Origin: Plazaster borealis
Lineage: Eukaryota; Echinodermata; Asteroidea; Forcipulatida; Labidiasteridae
Direction: 5' to 3'
NCBI GenBank assembly: GCA_021014325.1
Contig: CM037472.1
Span: 5,332,001-5,396,000 of the forward strand
DNA: 64,000 nucleotides
The notes beneath the pieces are model-generated. The model was not told the origin of the DNA. It did no database searches and was given only the letters and a program-made list of their open reading frames with translations. This document shows, piece after piece, positions 37,135 through 50,134 of this stretch (position 1 is the first letter of the stretch; each line of letters begins with the position of its first letter). A program made the translations under genes and the position numbers.

Positions 37135-37309
37135 CTTGATCATTGACCAAGAAAACACCTTCCATCGTGCCAACATGACCACTAGCCTCTTGACAAGCTA
37201 GTAATTCGGTAACTAAATAATAAAGTGGCCGTTGAACGTCAAACCGTCCCAGTAAGTGTTTGATGGCATGGTCTTTTGTACAATCACGGGGCATAATTGA
37301 TGTATTCAT
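37135..37309 (-). CDS. Possible exon, protein not identified
   Basis: On the minus strand an open frame from ATG at 37309 encodes MNTSIMPRDCTKDHAIKHLL-GRFDVQRPLYYLVTELLACQ and on to EGVFLVNDQ, ending at a perfect donor G-GTAAGT (phase 1). An AG just upstream (GATTAG-TCTAAA) would also allow it to be an internal exon. The AIKHLL-x-RF-V pattern is loosely like a Ras-association or other ubiquitin-fold domain, but this is a weak impression. No partner exon was found between here and GNPAT. It could be a first exon, part of a gene spanning farther, or a captured gene fragment next to the MITE at 36836. Confidence 0.45.
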
Positions 37310-38380
37310 TTTAGACTAATCAAGGCCGTCGTGGATGTTGCCCTTGCACCTGCACCATTCGCGGGAAGATCTTTCTTCTAAGTAAATACACAGTAAAAAT
37401 TCACTCTTGGACGGTTGTGCCGTTTAAAAATACGTCGGGTAGGTTTGGGCATGAACCAAGAAAGAAAGAACTTTCATTCCTCCATGGTTTGGGCAACGGG
37501 GAATAATACTATACGTGAGAATTGTGCAAATAATCTTTGAATTATTGGGTCTAAAAAATAACACATGCATTGGGAAATCGGGAGTCATATTTTGGGTTAT
37601 AACCAATACGTTTTTTCTATAGGCAGGCAATCTTTGAATGGTTACTGCCTGGAGGCTATTTTTTCTCAAATTAATGCGAATTTGCTACATCATTGTGGAA
37701 TGAATTCGCCTTTTAATCTCAATGGACTTATTTGTTGTGATAGTGTTTCCGTTGCTGGCCTCTGGGGGGAACTTAAGGAAGCGGGTGTATCACTCTTTTC
37801 AATGAACATTCTCCTCGACTCATGGCGTGACACACATTCAACATCAACCCTTTTCTATAAAAGTAATGTTTTATTATAGCGTTATTAAATACATTTGTAA
37901 GTGATAAATGGGTCTCATTTTTCCCCCCAATACGATGAACAGTTGCATGTGTTGATAATGATGCAAATATGTTACGACCTATTTCCATTGCTTCGGAGTG
38001 CACAAGATGAACGACCAATATTTTAGCAATGGAGACGATTTCAGACATAGCTTTCCATAATCACTAAAATGACAGGTTATAAATTGTGATTTTTTTTTCT
38101 CTCGAACAGTACTCCATTTAAAATGCGAAACATTGGGGGCAATTTCTTCTTTATATAATTACTTGTCCTGTTTATATTTATACGCGGTAAATTTAGGTAG
38201 AACCCTTTCGTTGAAGGGGCCACAATTGGTGACACTGTCTTGTGCGATATGAGATAAATAACAAGATGTAGGCCTATGCGCTAAATTATAAAGACCGGCA
38301 TTTTCGAGGGGGAAACGTGTGCTAGGCCTACCGTGTACCATCACATTCATGAATTTGCGTTAGATTTATTTGATTTCAAC
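37310..38380. other. Upstream of the 37135 exon; nothing firm
   Basis: Unique sequence with somewhat higher complexity than the repeats. No repeat family recognised. It may include promoter sequence for the minus-strand exon. Confidence 0.35.
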
Positions 38381-38960
38381 CCATTCGGGCGTGGTTAATA
38401 CCGACCAGTAAATAACACGCAGCATAAACACCAACAGCGTTTGGCACGCCCGAATGCCGGTCTGATGCTCATCGATGCGGCAACAACAGCCCTGAAAAAT
38501 GTGTTCCCAATTTTGCTGATATTAAATACATAAATGCAAACACCGCCACCATTGATTTTTGTTATTTCCCTTCGCCAGCTCTCAGCACTTTCCTCTCATA
38601 ATTGAATGAAATTCAATAATTTATCAACCCAGAGAAGCGGTTTGGTTTTTTGTTAACCGAGGCGTCGTTCAGCGGCGGAATGGTGATCCAGATTTAGCTA
38701 GGAGGTGTTCGCACGGCGTCCGCCGGGCGCAGAGCGCGCGCCTCTCTGTTTAGCGGCTGCAGCCGGAGAACAAAAGAGAGGTGAAATCCGAGGGCGGGGC
38801 GGTAGATACCCAGAGGCGAAATGGAGATGTTGCTATGGCAACGTACGCCTCTTCTGATGATGCAGATTTATGTGCCAGATATTTGCTCCTCTATTTCTGC
38901 TGCCTGCTCTGTTTATAGAGTGCTTGGTTCGCCTCCAGGCATCTTATGAGCAAGGCTGGT
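38380..38960. promoter_or_regulatory. CpG-rich, promoter-like block
   Basis: CATTCGGGCGTG (38382-38393) is mirrored by CACGCCCGAATG (38445-38456). Further on are a TAATT-rich stretch (CTCATAATTGAATGAAATTC), GTCCGCCGGGCGCAGAGCGC, an Sp1-like GGGCGGGGCGG near 38793, and an RFX X-box-like GTTGCTATGGCAAC at 38829-38842. CpG density far exceeds the surroundings. It may be the promoter of a plus-strand gene whose coding part lies far downstream, or of the minus-strand exon at 37309. Function is inferred. Confidence 0.45.
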
Positions 38961-39886
38961 GGATTTCATTTGGTGAAATCAAAGACAATTCGGCCATGGG
39001 TGTGTATGCGGTATATAAGGCCTAGCTGTTTTACAGCGGAGAGTATATATTTTATTGCCAGTGCTGCATTGGAGGAAGAAATTATGATCAGAGCGAAATG
39101 TGGGAATGTGGATATCGGTAGATACAAGTGACATTATGTTTTGTACTTGAACCCGTGAACCTTGTTTTCAAATTTAATCATGACAAAGTGCATAGAGACC
39201 TGTGTGGTTTTGTATAGGGGAAAAGTACTGTGTCGTTGAGGAATATATAATTCAAATTTTATATAAACAAACAAAGAAGAAACCGTTCGGCTGGAATTGA
39301 AAAACAAAAACCTTAAAATCTGCAATCAGGGTGTAGGAATTAAGAAGCAACAAATAACGGCCATATGAATTAAAGGAAGCAAAATTTCAAATTATTATTA
39401 GCAAAAGATACATCGTTCAACCAAAAATATGGACAATATTTTCGAGGAAATACTGGATTAACATTTATAATTTGTGTCGAAGTTGTTTGTGCATTACGTA
39501 GGCCCTATACGTGTTTATATATTTGACAATTCATTTAAACCGGTTGCAGACAAATTGTTTCGTGATGGGACAGAAACATTATTCAGAGCAATTGCTTTTT
39601 GTATTAAAACGATTATCAATCGTTCATAACTTTTATCGTATAAGTCTTTTTACCAGTAAAACGCGCATTTTTTCATTGTTTTAGTAATCTCAGTCATTGT
39701 GTGTATAATTTTGCTGCTATGCCAACAAAATCACTGAAAATTTCACAAACCTGACTAAGTTTGAGAGAAAACAGCCCGAGAGTTTGTTTTCTATATCTGC
39801 GGAATAAGACAATCTGTATTCTTGGGATGATATTCTCTCTTGTTTGAAAACGTGTTTTAATTTTGGGTGTTGCCAAACCTCGCCTA
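38961..39886. other. No feature recognised
   Basis: AT-rich sequence without repeat resemblance or exon signals. Confidence 0.4.
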
Positions 39887-40256
39887 CATCGTATCGTACA
39901 CGTTTGGTAATGACTCAAAACAATAGCATGCAAAAACTTACTTGGTAACAAGCAACGGAGAGCTGTTGATAGTATAAAACATTGTAGGAAACGACTCCCT
40001 CTGAAGTAACGTAGTTTTTGAGAAAGAGGTAATTTCTCACTAAAATAATAAAAACTTCTTGCAAGAAGTTGTTATTCCTATCTGAAAGCACACAAATTTG
40101 CACAACAAGGGTGTTTTTTCTTTCATCATTTTCTTGCAAATTCGATGACCAATTGAACCCAAATTTTCACAGGCTTGTTATTTTGTGCATATGTTGGGAT
40201 ACACCAAGTGAGAACACTGGTCTTTGACAATTACCAAACGTGTTCAGTGCCTTTAA
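39887..40256. mobile_element. TTAA-type MITE, inverted orientation
   Basis: Starts at ATCGTACACGTTTGGTAATG (left TTAA not preserved), runs through AGAGCTGTTGATAGTATAAA and GTCTTTGACAATTACCAAAC and ends TTAA at 40253-40256, which is also the left end of the next element. Confidence 0.85.
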
Positions 40257-40614
40257 AGGGAGGGTATACCTTTGGTAATTGCTCCAAAAATTAATAACCA
40301 TTAAAACTTACTTTGTAAAGAGCACTGGTAGCGTTGATGAAACATTATTTGAAACGAGGTAATGAAGTTTTAGAGCAACAGGCAATTTTTCACCCGAAAT
40401 TTGAATCTGAGAAAGGCTTCAGGCATGAAACCGTTCCCAGGTAGAACAAATTCTCTGCAACAAGGGTATTTTTTTCTTTCATTATTTTCTTGCAACTTCG
40501 ATGACCAATATTGACCCAAATTTTCACAGATTTGTTATTTTATGCATAATGTTGGGATATATCAAGTGAGGACACTGGTCTGTGACAATTACCAAAAGTA
40601 TACCCTGCCTTTAA
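40253..40614. mobile_element. TTAA-type MITE, third subfamily, sharing a TTAA
   Basis: TTAAAGGGAGGGTATACCTT to AGTATACCCTGCCTTTAA, TTAA at 40253-40256 and 40611-40614. The interior shares TTTCTTGCAACTTCGATGAC with its neighbour, but the termini differ. Confidence 0.85.
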
Positions 40615-43550
40615 ATAAGCACCGTCTGCAGATTTCAATGTTCTCTTCACATATTTCATATTTCATATTCATATTCCATAATTATCTTCACACGTTATCA
40701 CAAGAGATGATGCAACCATAATCAATTAAGTATCTCTTCGTGTCAAGGAGTTTGTTTATTCTTGGACCATATGTCTTGCTCGTTAGAATCAATATTGGCC
40801 CAGCCAAACTGAAGCTCGATTTTTAATTTGTAAAAAAAAAAGGGGGAGAGAAGAAGATAAATAAAACAGTAACAACTTTATAACAACTTACGTTTGTAAA
40901 TACTATGAATAAGTTATGACAAAGATGGTGGCAAATGTAAACAAAAATAGGCTAATGGACTGACGTTTCGACCCAAGCAGAGTCTTTCTCGAAGACAACA
41001 CAACACACATAAACAGGTATACAAGTGTAACATAATAGTTAGAGCAACCTGTAACAAACAAGACAAAATATACCAGATAACAAAGGAGGTAAGGAGGATC
41101 ATCACCAAAGGGCTACTGCAACAGAGAGGATATAATAAATGAAAAAATAGAATTATAGGTCAATACTTTTTTATCTTTCCTTGACCGATAAAACATTGGT
41201 GAGTTGCGATGAAATAAAAATGGAGTTCAAATCAAGCTGTGGATTTTAATAATCCATGTAGGCTGATGTATCATGGGTTGTTTCATAATGATTGTTATTT
41301 ATTGCTCGTGGGCGACCATCGCATAACTAGAACAATGTACATTTAACATACAGTTTCTAGGAACCGAACAACCATTGTTCAAGAGAAATTGAAAGACGAA
41401 AATGGGAAGTAGCTGGGAAAAGGTAACGGACTCTCATTGTCCCTTATTTATTTTAATTTGTTCAAATTTTGTAACAATGAAAAAAAAAGCGTTCATCCTA
41501 AAAGGAAGTGTTGAAGTATATTTAGAATAATATATCCAACAGTGAAATACAATTAGTGTACATCTTCAGACGGTTTCTCTCTCTTTGTACATATACTTGG
41601 TACGAAAGCCGCGCCACAAAGACTTCTATAAAAATCTGCACACGGGGATTACCCCAGCAGGTGCATAACTATCACTGATTGGTTGCTATCACGCTACATT
41701 TGGCTGTTCTTGTAATTGGACATTTAAATGACCCCTTGGATTGTGTCCCATTCTCCGCTAAAATTATATAATATAAACTACTTGTCACACAAAACTAACA
41801 AAACATATACACAAAAATAAATGTGACTGTGTATAATTTAGTTTATACTAATAACAAAGTGAAGGTAATGCTTATAAATGGGATAACTATTGAAGTATTC
41901 AGAGGGTACATGAATTGTCTAGGCGACCAAGCAGCGTCATACGTCACGGGGATTCCCGTATGTGCGCATGCTCACAGTGCTATCAAAATGAATCACATGT
42001 CGCGTGTGCTGAAAGCATGGTCTTTGTGTGTACTACCGACACTGTGTATAAAGTGAATGCAGTTTTAGACACTCTACCAACACCACACACTGTTTATTGG
42101 AAAATCTGCACCGAACGCTGTGAACTGCTCCAACAAAACGTAAGTAAAATTACAAATGTCCACTTTCTGGAAATTCTATATTTAAATATGATATGAAATA
42201 CAACAGCCTACACTTCTTATAGTTGTGTATGAGTTCAAAAAATGATCTGAAAACCCCCAAATGGGAGAGTTTCAACCAAGAAGTGTCTTCGGAAATCACG
42301 ATAAATTCCCTTCCGGTCGAGATTTCGGTGGGTTGTACCACGGCCAATGAGGGGCCAATGAGGGACCACTGGGCACGTGGCGATTACGACCATAAGCAGC
42401 TAGCTTCAGTCAGTAGGTTATAAATTTTGACTTATTCTGCGGTTTGTGCACAACATTCAACAAGTTTTGCTCTAATAATATTTATTTGAGTTCATATTCA
42501 ATGTGTTATTCGGGATAAATAAAGGAGAAACTTTTGGAAGTACAACAAAGCGAGTTAACACACCTTGTTTAGTGTTTACCGCACACCAGCGTGTAACTGC
42601 TTATTGTCCAGTCGTCCTTATTTCTTTTGTGTGGTCTGCCACGTTTATTTCCTCTTAAGTTGTTAATGGTGCAACTTCTAAAAATAGATATGAGGAGCCA
42701 GTCGGTCAATTTGCAAAATGAGTATGAACTGTGTGTGGTTTTTTTCTAAAATAAACTACAAACATGCATGTTTACATGGAATATTTGTTCAAGGGTCCAA
42801 ATGGTCCAAAGGAAGACCAATTTTCAATTACCAAACAAACACTTTTCTTTTAATAATGCTTGGGAAAGGTTTCCATATCGGACTGGCCACTTTCTAAGTG
42901 ATTTTTTAGTTTTGTAATGGATGTTGGACTTTATTTTCCTTTAACAAATTTCCTGTCGAGAATTTTTAGCTATAAAGATGCTAATTATTTACCTTTAAAA
43001 AAGAAAATTCAAACGGATTGCATTTATGCAGCCGGAACTCTCAGGCACACGCGCTCAAAAGACCTAAAATGGCGATTCGTCAAGACCATCGTAGACCCAA
43101 AATGGTTTATTTTCATGATTTTGACACTTCTGTATCAAATTGCCAGTTCCTCTCTGTATCTGTCTTTCTGGACATAGGTAATGATATAATGTGACTATGA
43201 TTGGTTGAAGAAAAGCCTACATGTATGCAAATGAATAAAATAATAATACACAAACAAGTCTATTGTATTTTAGTTGTGTGTATTCTTATGAGGTTTAAAA
43301 TCATTGCAGCTACAGTATCAATTTTGGCAATGCCTAATACTGTCACTTTACAGTAAATACAAAATAGTTTAGTTTCATTGTCAAAAAATGTAATACAATT
43401 TTAAATGATTGCTCTTCAGACCTTATCAATTCTTGAGCAGTCCTTAACCAGTTGCAACAGACCGAAATTGTATGAATAAATTTGAGAAAGATTGTTTACA
43501 TAATTAATTGAATTGATAATAACTTGATAAGTTTAATCCATGATTTGATG
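40615..43550. other. Mostly unassigned; one Penelope-type fragment
   Basis: Positions 40930-41005 contain TGGACTGACGTTTCGACCCA followed by AGCAGAGTCTTTCTCGAAGA, a sequence type found in Penelope-like and related repeats. No supported exon. Confidence 0.35.
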
Positions 43551-44318
43551 CTTGGACATGTGTTTAATCAAAGATTTGCCTCACCACAAACTTCTTACCA
43601 TTCTTGGTACAACCATGGAGGATAAAATAACCTGTACACTGTGTATCAAAGTCCTTCAGTCTGCAACAGTCTATCATCAAACAGCACTCACAGGTGTTGT
43701 GGTTAGATTTCTAAACATATTGTGTAGTATTTGTCTGGTAGGAGCACGGTTGGACGAAGGGGGTAGGAGGGAGGGAGGGGGTGATGGCACAGTGAATTTG
43801 ATTATGATCTGTTGCATACTCTGGACTAACATTTTTGTTTCATTGTGCATCATATATACACATTCCTATCCTGTTACAAACATACATATTTCAAGACTAC
43901 ATACAGCTTTGCAAATTCCATACACTACTCTACCTGCTTGCCTGTGTTTTTTATAGACAAAGATCTGTTAAAGGAATGTAATTCCCTTCTGTCCTTGTTA
44001 AATCCATGGTTATATACTCATCCCCAAAAGACTTTACGGTATTCAGCGGTATGAATAGGTGGGGGCACCATTTTTTCATGGGGGGCACCTCTGGCCCCAA
44101 TAGTTTATGTAGTTTGCATTTGAATATTTCCAAAGCGAACCTTTTTTTTAGCACTCTTGCTATGCTGGTTTCTATGTTTTATAAGATAATCTGTTGTGGA
44201 GGTAAGAACAAATACATTGTCTTCTGTCCAGATTTCAAATAGGGGGGGGGGAGATGCACTGACATCAATTGGGGAGGGGGGAATGTGCCCCACCCCCTAG
44301 TTACACCACTGCCATGGC
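43551..44318. other. Open frame without support, then MITE end
   Basis: A 132-codon frame from ATG at 43558 includes two hydrophobic stretches but has no splice or family support. Positions 44290-44318 (GCCCCACCCCCTAGTTACAC-CACTG) resemble the CAGTGGCGTAACTAGGG terminus of a hAT-like MITE; a related end is at 56010 (CAGTGGCGAAACTAGAAACT). Confidence 0.35.
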
Positions 44319-47300
44319 TGTACTATCAATACTTAATTTTGTCTTCACCTGAAAACATGGAAGTATCTCAGTAAGTAAGTAAGATTTGAAGCGTAAAGTA
44401 CAGTACACGTAGATTCCAAAACTAGGTAAGTCTCAACATAAGTAATTTATTACAGTGTAATTTATTTATTTATATTTAGTTTCTTAAACAGTTAACTGAT
44501 GTGTGTTCTGTTCGGGCACCTAAACCGTATTCTGCTAAGTGTTGACTTAAAATTATACACGCTGTTGGTAAACAAATATGACCAGATCTTTTCCCCTATC
44601 CCTCCTTGTAACTAACATGCAAAAACAACCATAAAGTTGTTCACTCATTACTCGTATTAGACCAAGATATTACTTCCAACTTCAACTAAAAAAGTATCAG
44701 AACTGTTGAATGACCAAAAACCATCAATAAGAGTTACACAGTTATTTAAATCAATTTCAAATCAAGTTTATCCTGTTAGATAGTTTTTCCTGGTGTTAAA
44801 CAATGGTGTCTGAGAAATAAAGCAGTAGTAAAATGTATTGATTATACTTTATAGATTTTTGTTTAATCTCAAAAGGTATGCATTTTGCTGGATAATAAAA
44901 GTTCAAGGCCCAGTCTGTATCTGATGTGTGCGTACAGAGAATACATAGTCCCCACATAAAAAGTCTGTTTCTCGAATTGTTTATTGTTTAATTATTAAGG
45001 GGATTTAATTAGTGTGTGTGTGTTTGGAGCATGTGGTGTGTAGATTATTTTGGTAGTCATGGTTACATGGACAGCTGGCCTTGCAGGATAATGGCAGCTT
45101 TGGAAAAGATACTGGTGGTACACTTATCACTTCGTATGTATCAACGTTTCATTTTACCCTGTGTGGTGTTTTGTTGCAGATATTCAAATTTCTTCTATTA
45201 TGAAGCCATATTGTGTTTTCAACCAGCAATAATAACCGACGTAAAAGTCAGACTGCCAGTCTTTTACAATTTGAATACATAATGGTAAGATGTCATATTT
45301 TAGACCTTTAGGAGGTTTAAAGTGACTGACAATGTTAACAAATTCAGGACCGCTATAATAGTGAAAACCCCTCTACAGTTTGTACACAAATGAATATACC
45401 AATTGCTGCAAAGCAGGATTTTAATTTAAAATTATTTGAATAAATGATTGTTTTTCAATGAAACTTTTTAAAGACTTTTTTGATGGCTGAATCAGGCATG
45501 TGAGTTATAAACTGATCAGCTGATTTCCTTTTTTTGAAATTAAAATAATGTTGTAGATAAGTTAAAACATTATACATGTGTATAAAGTTTTTCTGTGGTT
45601 GGCCCTTTCATCTTTATTTTGTTGCAGTTACAAAGTTGCATGTCTGCTTAATGTGGAAACACATTCAAAGTTGACAAGAGCCAATGGTACCCAATGAACT
45701 TAGTCATTACATCACTCTCGATGTGATTTATAGTTTCAACTCTGTGCAAAAGGGGAAATCAATGGCAGATTCTATTCCAAGTCATGCACCACATTTGAAC
45801 CCCAAAATTACGTGACAATAAATCTTTCAGAAATCATCTCCACATTTTACCTTTCCCAAACCACATTCTTACAGGTGGTCATCTTTAAACATCATGGCTT
45901 GTTATTAGCCCATAATACATGGATATAATTCAGAGAATGTTGCCTGGTACACACCTGCATTATATTCTTAAACTCACCAGAAAGCAACCATTATGTACCC
46001 AAGAGATCACCGACTTTATCAAGCCTTAAGTACACCTCTATGTTTCATTCTTATCCAGTGTGGGTATCAGCACTGTTAATCCCCATTAAACTTGACTGCT
46101 TGGTAGTTGGGCTCTGGTGATGGACTCTCTGCAACACACTGTGTATGCTCAGCAAACATGGCAGGAGAGAATATCCAGTTTTTGATTACCTTCTTTTGAA
46201 ACCACAGAGTAGATTGGTTTATTTAGTGATTTACACTGGGTACATGTGAATGTTTAGACCCCAGCTTAAAATCTCATCTGGACAATGGCTGTATGAGGAG
46301 AGAACTGGCAACTCTTTCGGAATAGCTCCCCTTGAGCACAAAAACCTGTGAAGACTCAATAAACTTTCAGTTATTGGGTCGTGGGTCAGAACTTTGGAGC
46401 TCTTATTAGTATGTGGGTGGAAGAATTTCAGGGCTGCCTAAGAGGGGATTAACAGATTTAAAGTGGTTTAAAATCAATGGTTCACCTAGGGGTGAAAGGG
46501 TATAGTGTCTTGTTGGATGGGAGATGATTTCTTTTGACAAAGGAAGAGAGTGATTGTTGCACAGCCTTTCCTCAAGTGGTGCTGGGTCCTCTTCTGCCTG
46601 ATAAACTTGTTTTGTTGATTACATACCAAGCCAGTCAATGTGCTTTGTTGGGATTTCTTTGGGTTGTTGATAAACTAAATTGTTATTTCTTCAGTTGAAA
46701 TACAGTGACTTCTTTTGGGTGTATTGTCTGATTCCACCATGGTTTATTTGAGCATCTAAGAAAGACAGTGATTTGAAAAGTTGAGTGTGTTTCATCATGG
46801 AGCCTCCTGGGTCGGTGGCCTTCTCAGTGCAGATTTTTGTCGGGACATCTTTCTTCTAGTGGTTATGAATGGATACATGTGCTAGCAAATCAAATTGAAC
46901 CCAAAATTCCTGATATAAAGGAATCTGGATTGAAAAAAATCACTTTGTGTAGAAAAAGTTCTGGAAAGTGTGATGGTGGTTACAATGGGGTATATTGTAT
47001 TTAACAAATTCACATTTTTTGACATACTTGTGGGCACATATTTGTATTTTTGAATTATAAATACTATTAATTTAGTCGATGTTCAAATTGCAGACTGATC
47101 CAAATTTGTTGGTTGCCAGACATTCCTGTTCTTTTAAGTGTCCTAGTTCGGGGAGACTGTATGTAGGTTACCATGATGCAGTGGAGAACCTCGCTTGTAA
47201 TGTCACAAAACTACAAGCCAACAGATAAGTGGATAGATTTTAATCTGAGATATTCTTTAAAAACTAGCTTCTTCGTCCACAAAGGCATCCTGTACATACC

Positions 47301-49944
47301 TGTTTTGTGACAATTAGCAATCTCTTTAAAGAAAACAAAGGACAATGATCTCTCCTTGAGGTGAACTTTTTTGTTGAGGTTGATGGTAGATTGTTTGTCT
47401 TTCAGAGCCAGAGGGCAATTTTTAGGTAGTTTAGTAATAAGATCATGCGGGCTATTGTTATCAATATGTGAACAGAATAGTAACCATGGCATCTTGCAAA
47501 AACAATTTCAGGTACATAGCCATTTTATACTTAGAAGAATATTTTTTTGCAGAGTTTTAGGAACAGTAGAGATTGTTACCAAGGCAACCTGCACAACAGT
47601 TCCAGGTGCCTGGGAGAATAAGCCCCCAAGATATGCTCAGGCCACAAAGTCATGGTGGGTTATCTATATCATCGCTCAGTAACCTCTGAATTTAACGTCC
47701 CATCTGTTACTGTCCTTTGCTGAAGCCCTGGAGAATGGTAGCATTTTGCTTACAGCTTCATTCAGGGCAGACGAGGACCAACATGGAGTCCGTGAGGACT
47801 ATAGCGAATGATCATCCCATATGGATAGTTTCAAAATAAGTCACCTGATTCGGTTGTTTGTCTGTTCCTCCTTATACATTAACATACAGTCGTGGTGATG
47901 CTGACATACTGCTTAGAATCATTGGGTTCTTAGTGAAGTTGTAAACATGTGTATTCATTTAATATAGACAAAAAGAACAACGTACACACATCCTATGGAA
48001 GGATTTGCTAGTCTTTGTACCTTTAAAGCCAATTGAAATATTAATATGCTTCCATAGGCATTCAGCTGAACCCCGTAACATGCTTGTGATACCAAACCGG
48101 TTATTGATATTTGATTTTGTTTAAACAAGAACTTTAAACTAGCTAACCCTAAGACCTTTCACTCAGATAAAAAAAACCAAACATGTTTTACAGGCTTTGA
48201 TAAATCCCAAACAAAAAAATACTAAAAATGGGCACACACAATGCTGTAAAAGGATAGTGCAATAACTTGTTGGTACATTTTTAACTTTAAACCCAATTTA
48301 GCCCATCAAAACCTGGTGGGCCACAAGACAAAGGTTAAGTCTCTGCTCAGGCTTTGTTTGTTAATTGTTCTTTACGTACCGCAGCAATCTTGGAATGGAT
48401 CACAGGACATTATCAACTCTTTGAAAACTATTGGGTGTAAAACGAAAGGGCAGTTTACTTTATGTCGGCCCATGTTTTATGCTGTTTTTGGCCCAATTCT
48501 CACAAAAGAACCTATTCAGAACTTCAGTTACATTTAGTGTGACCAAGCTGAATGGAGAAGGAAAACAAATGTTATGAGCATGGAATGCATACATTCGTTT
48601 ACACGTCTTTCACATAAATGTACAGTAGGCGTACAGTACATATTTTCGGGTCCGACTTTTATTATTAAGACCAGAGCATAAAAGTTTGCCGACAGAGAGA
48701 TTGAACAGGAAGTGAACTTAATACACTTTCAAGTCGGTAACAATACAAAAAAATCTTTGTGTAAATGTCTGTGCATAAAAAGCTGCTAAGGGATAATATA
48801 TTGGCCCTACACCAGATCCCGGCTGTGCCACAATGCCACCCCTGGATCATATCCTACAGTGTACCATCTGCCTGCCTTACGTAGTGTACTGTTGCCGTGG
48901 TTCCCTCCACAATATGTGTACAGTTGGCATGGTGAAGAAGCTCCCCAGTCCAAATCCCATTGTGTTGGACTCAAAGTCCAACAACAGTACAGACCTTGTT
49001 CATTCCATTTTAATAGTTCCATCACCCTAGGTCATCTATTCTGATGGTATACCATTGATGGATTTAGCAGAGTATCTAAATGCTTGCTGTTCATAACCCC
49101 TTGTGTGTTTTTCAGATGTGTTGAGATTATCCCAGACCAGTTGCTGGTTATTTAACTTTACAATAAACTCAGTGTACAATCCCATTGTGAGCAATCACGT
49201 TTTACCGACAGTATCAGTCTAGCTTTATAACGTTAACAAAGCAGTAAGTCCACTTTCTAGTTTAGTAGTTTGGATTAGTTTGGGTATACATAGGCCATAT
49301 AGATCAATGCAGGTATAAGATAAATATTAAAACAGTGAAACATAAATGGGGAACACAACCTAATCTTTTAAAGAATACACCAACATTTCTTTTTTGGTAG
49401 AAATTTTTACTAGAAATATGAATGATCTCAGCACCTGAAATGAATGGAGTTCTGGATTGAGGACTTTGAAATCAGACCCAAGTGCATTAATAAGGACTGA
49501 CAATGCACTCGGTTTGTTGTTTCGTGGCTGAAAAAACAAAACCATGACCACTAAAGTGTACAGTCAGCCAGACGAGGTTACACAATCCCAGTGCTTATCT
49601 CTGAAAATGATGTGGAAAAACAATTTAAAAATTGACTGTTACCATGGTGATGGGACAACAGTGATAAGATAACCACCTGGTGTATGTAGAGTAGATTCTC
49701 AGCCAGACTGGTGGTGTCGTATTTATTATTATCCATCAACAGTGGTTAACCTGTTATTGGCTGGTCAGTTTTTGTTGCTGTTGTTCAGATTCAGAACACT
49801 TTTTTTTGCAAAATGTTCAAATTCCCTGGTAACAGAAATTTGATAATGGACTGGGTTTATAGGAGAGTTGGAGAGTTTGTTTTTGTGGCAATACCTGTTT
49901 GCTGTTTTATGAACTAAAAAATCAAACATTACTTATGTTGAGTG
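44319..49944. other. Long AT-rich stretch; no gene recognised
   Basis: No repeat family copy was recognised over about 5.6 kb, which is unusual in this window. A perfect RFX X-box, GTTACCAAGGCAAC, is at 47575-47588, just after an acceptor-like TTTTTTTGCAG (47552). Functional non-coding sequence or a long intron are both possible. Confidence 0.4.
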
Positions 49945-50134
49945 TACAGTCAACCCTCGTTATAAAGAGTGCGGTTATAAAGAGGTTCTGCTTATAAAGA
50001 GTACATTCCAAAGTTTTGATTATCATTTCTGCTTTGTGTTTCTTTGTTTTACTGTCGTCTTATAAGTATGGTCCTGTTATAAAGAGGTAATTTGGCCAGT
50101 CCCAGCGATCTTGTTGTGAGGAGAGTTGCCTGTA
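49945..50134. mobile_element. pogo/Tigger-like MITE, second copy
   Basis: TACAGTCAACCCTCGTTATA to GGAGAGTTGCCTGTA. It matches 3894-4072 throughout (CTGCTTATAAAGAGT, TGGCCAGTCCCAGCGATCTT). Bounded by TA. Confidence 0.8.

Noticed and set aside
40930..41005. Possible hammerhead ribozyme in a GTTTCGACC...GTCTTTCTCGAAG repeat
   Set aside because: The CTGATGA core could not be found with matching stems here, at 30072-30195 or at 62950-63010.
43552..43956. Longest open frame of the window (134 codons) with two hydrophobic stretches
   Set aside because: No homology that I recognise, no splice or promoter support, AT-rich composition identical to the flanks; expected by chance over 64 kb in six frames.
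47553..47682. Acceptor-like TTTTTTTGCAG followed by an open frame (VLGTVEIVTKATCTT)
   Set aside because: No donor at a sensible place and no resemblance to a known protein; the frame contains the palindromic X-box instead.
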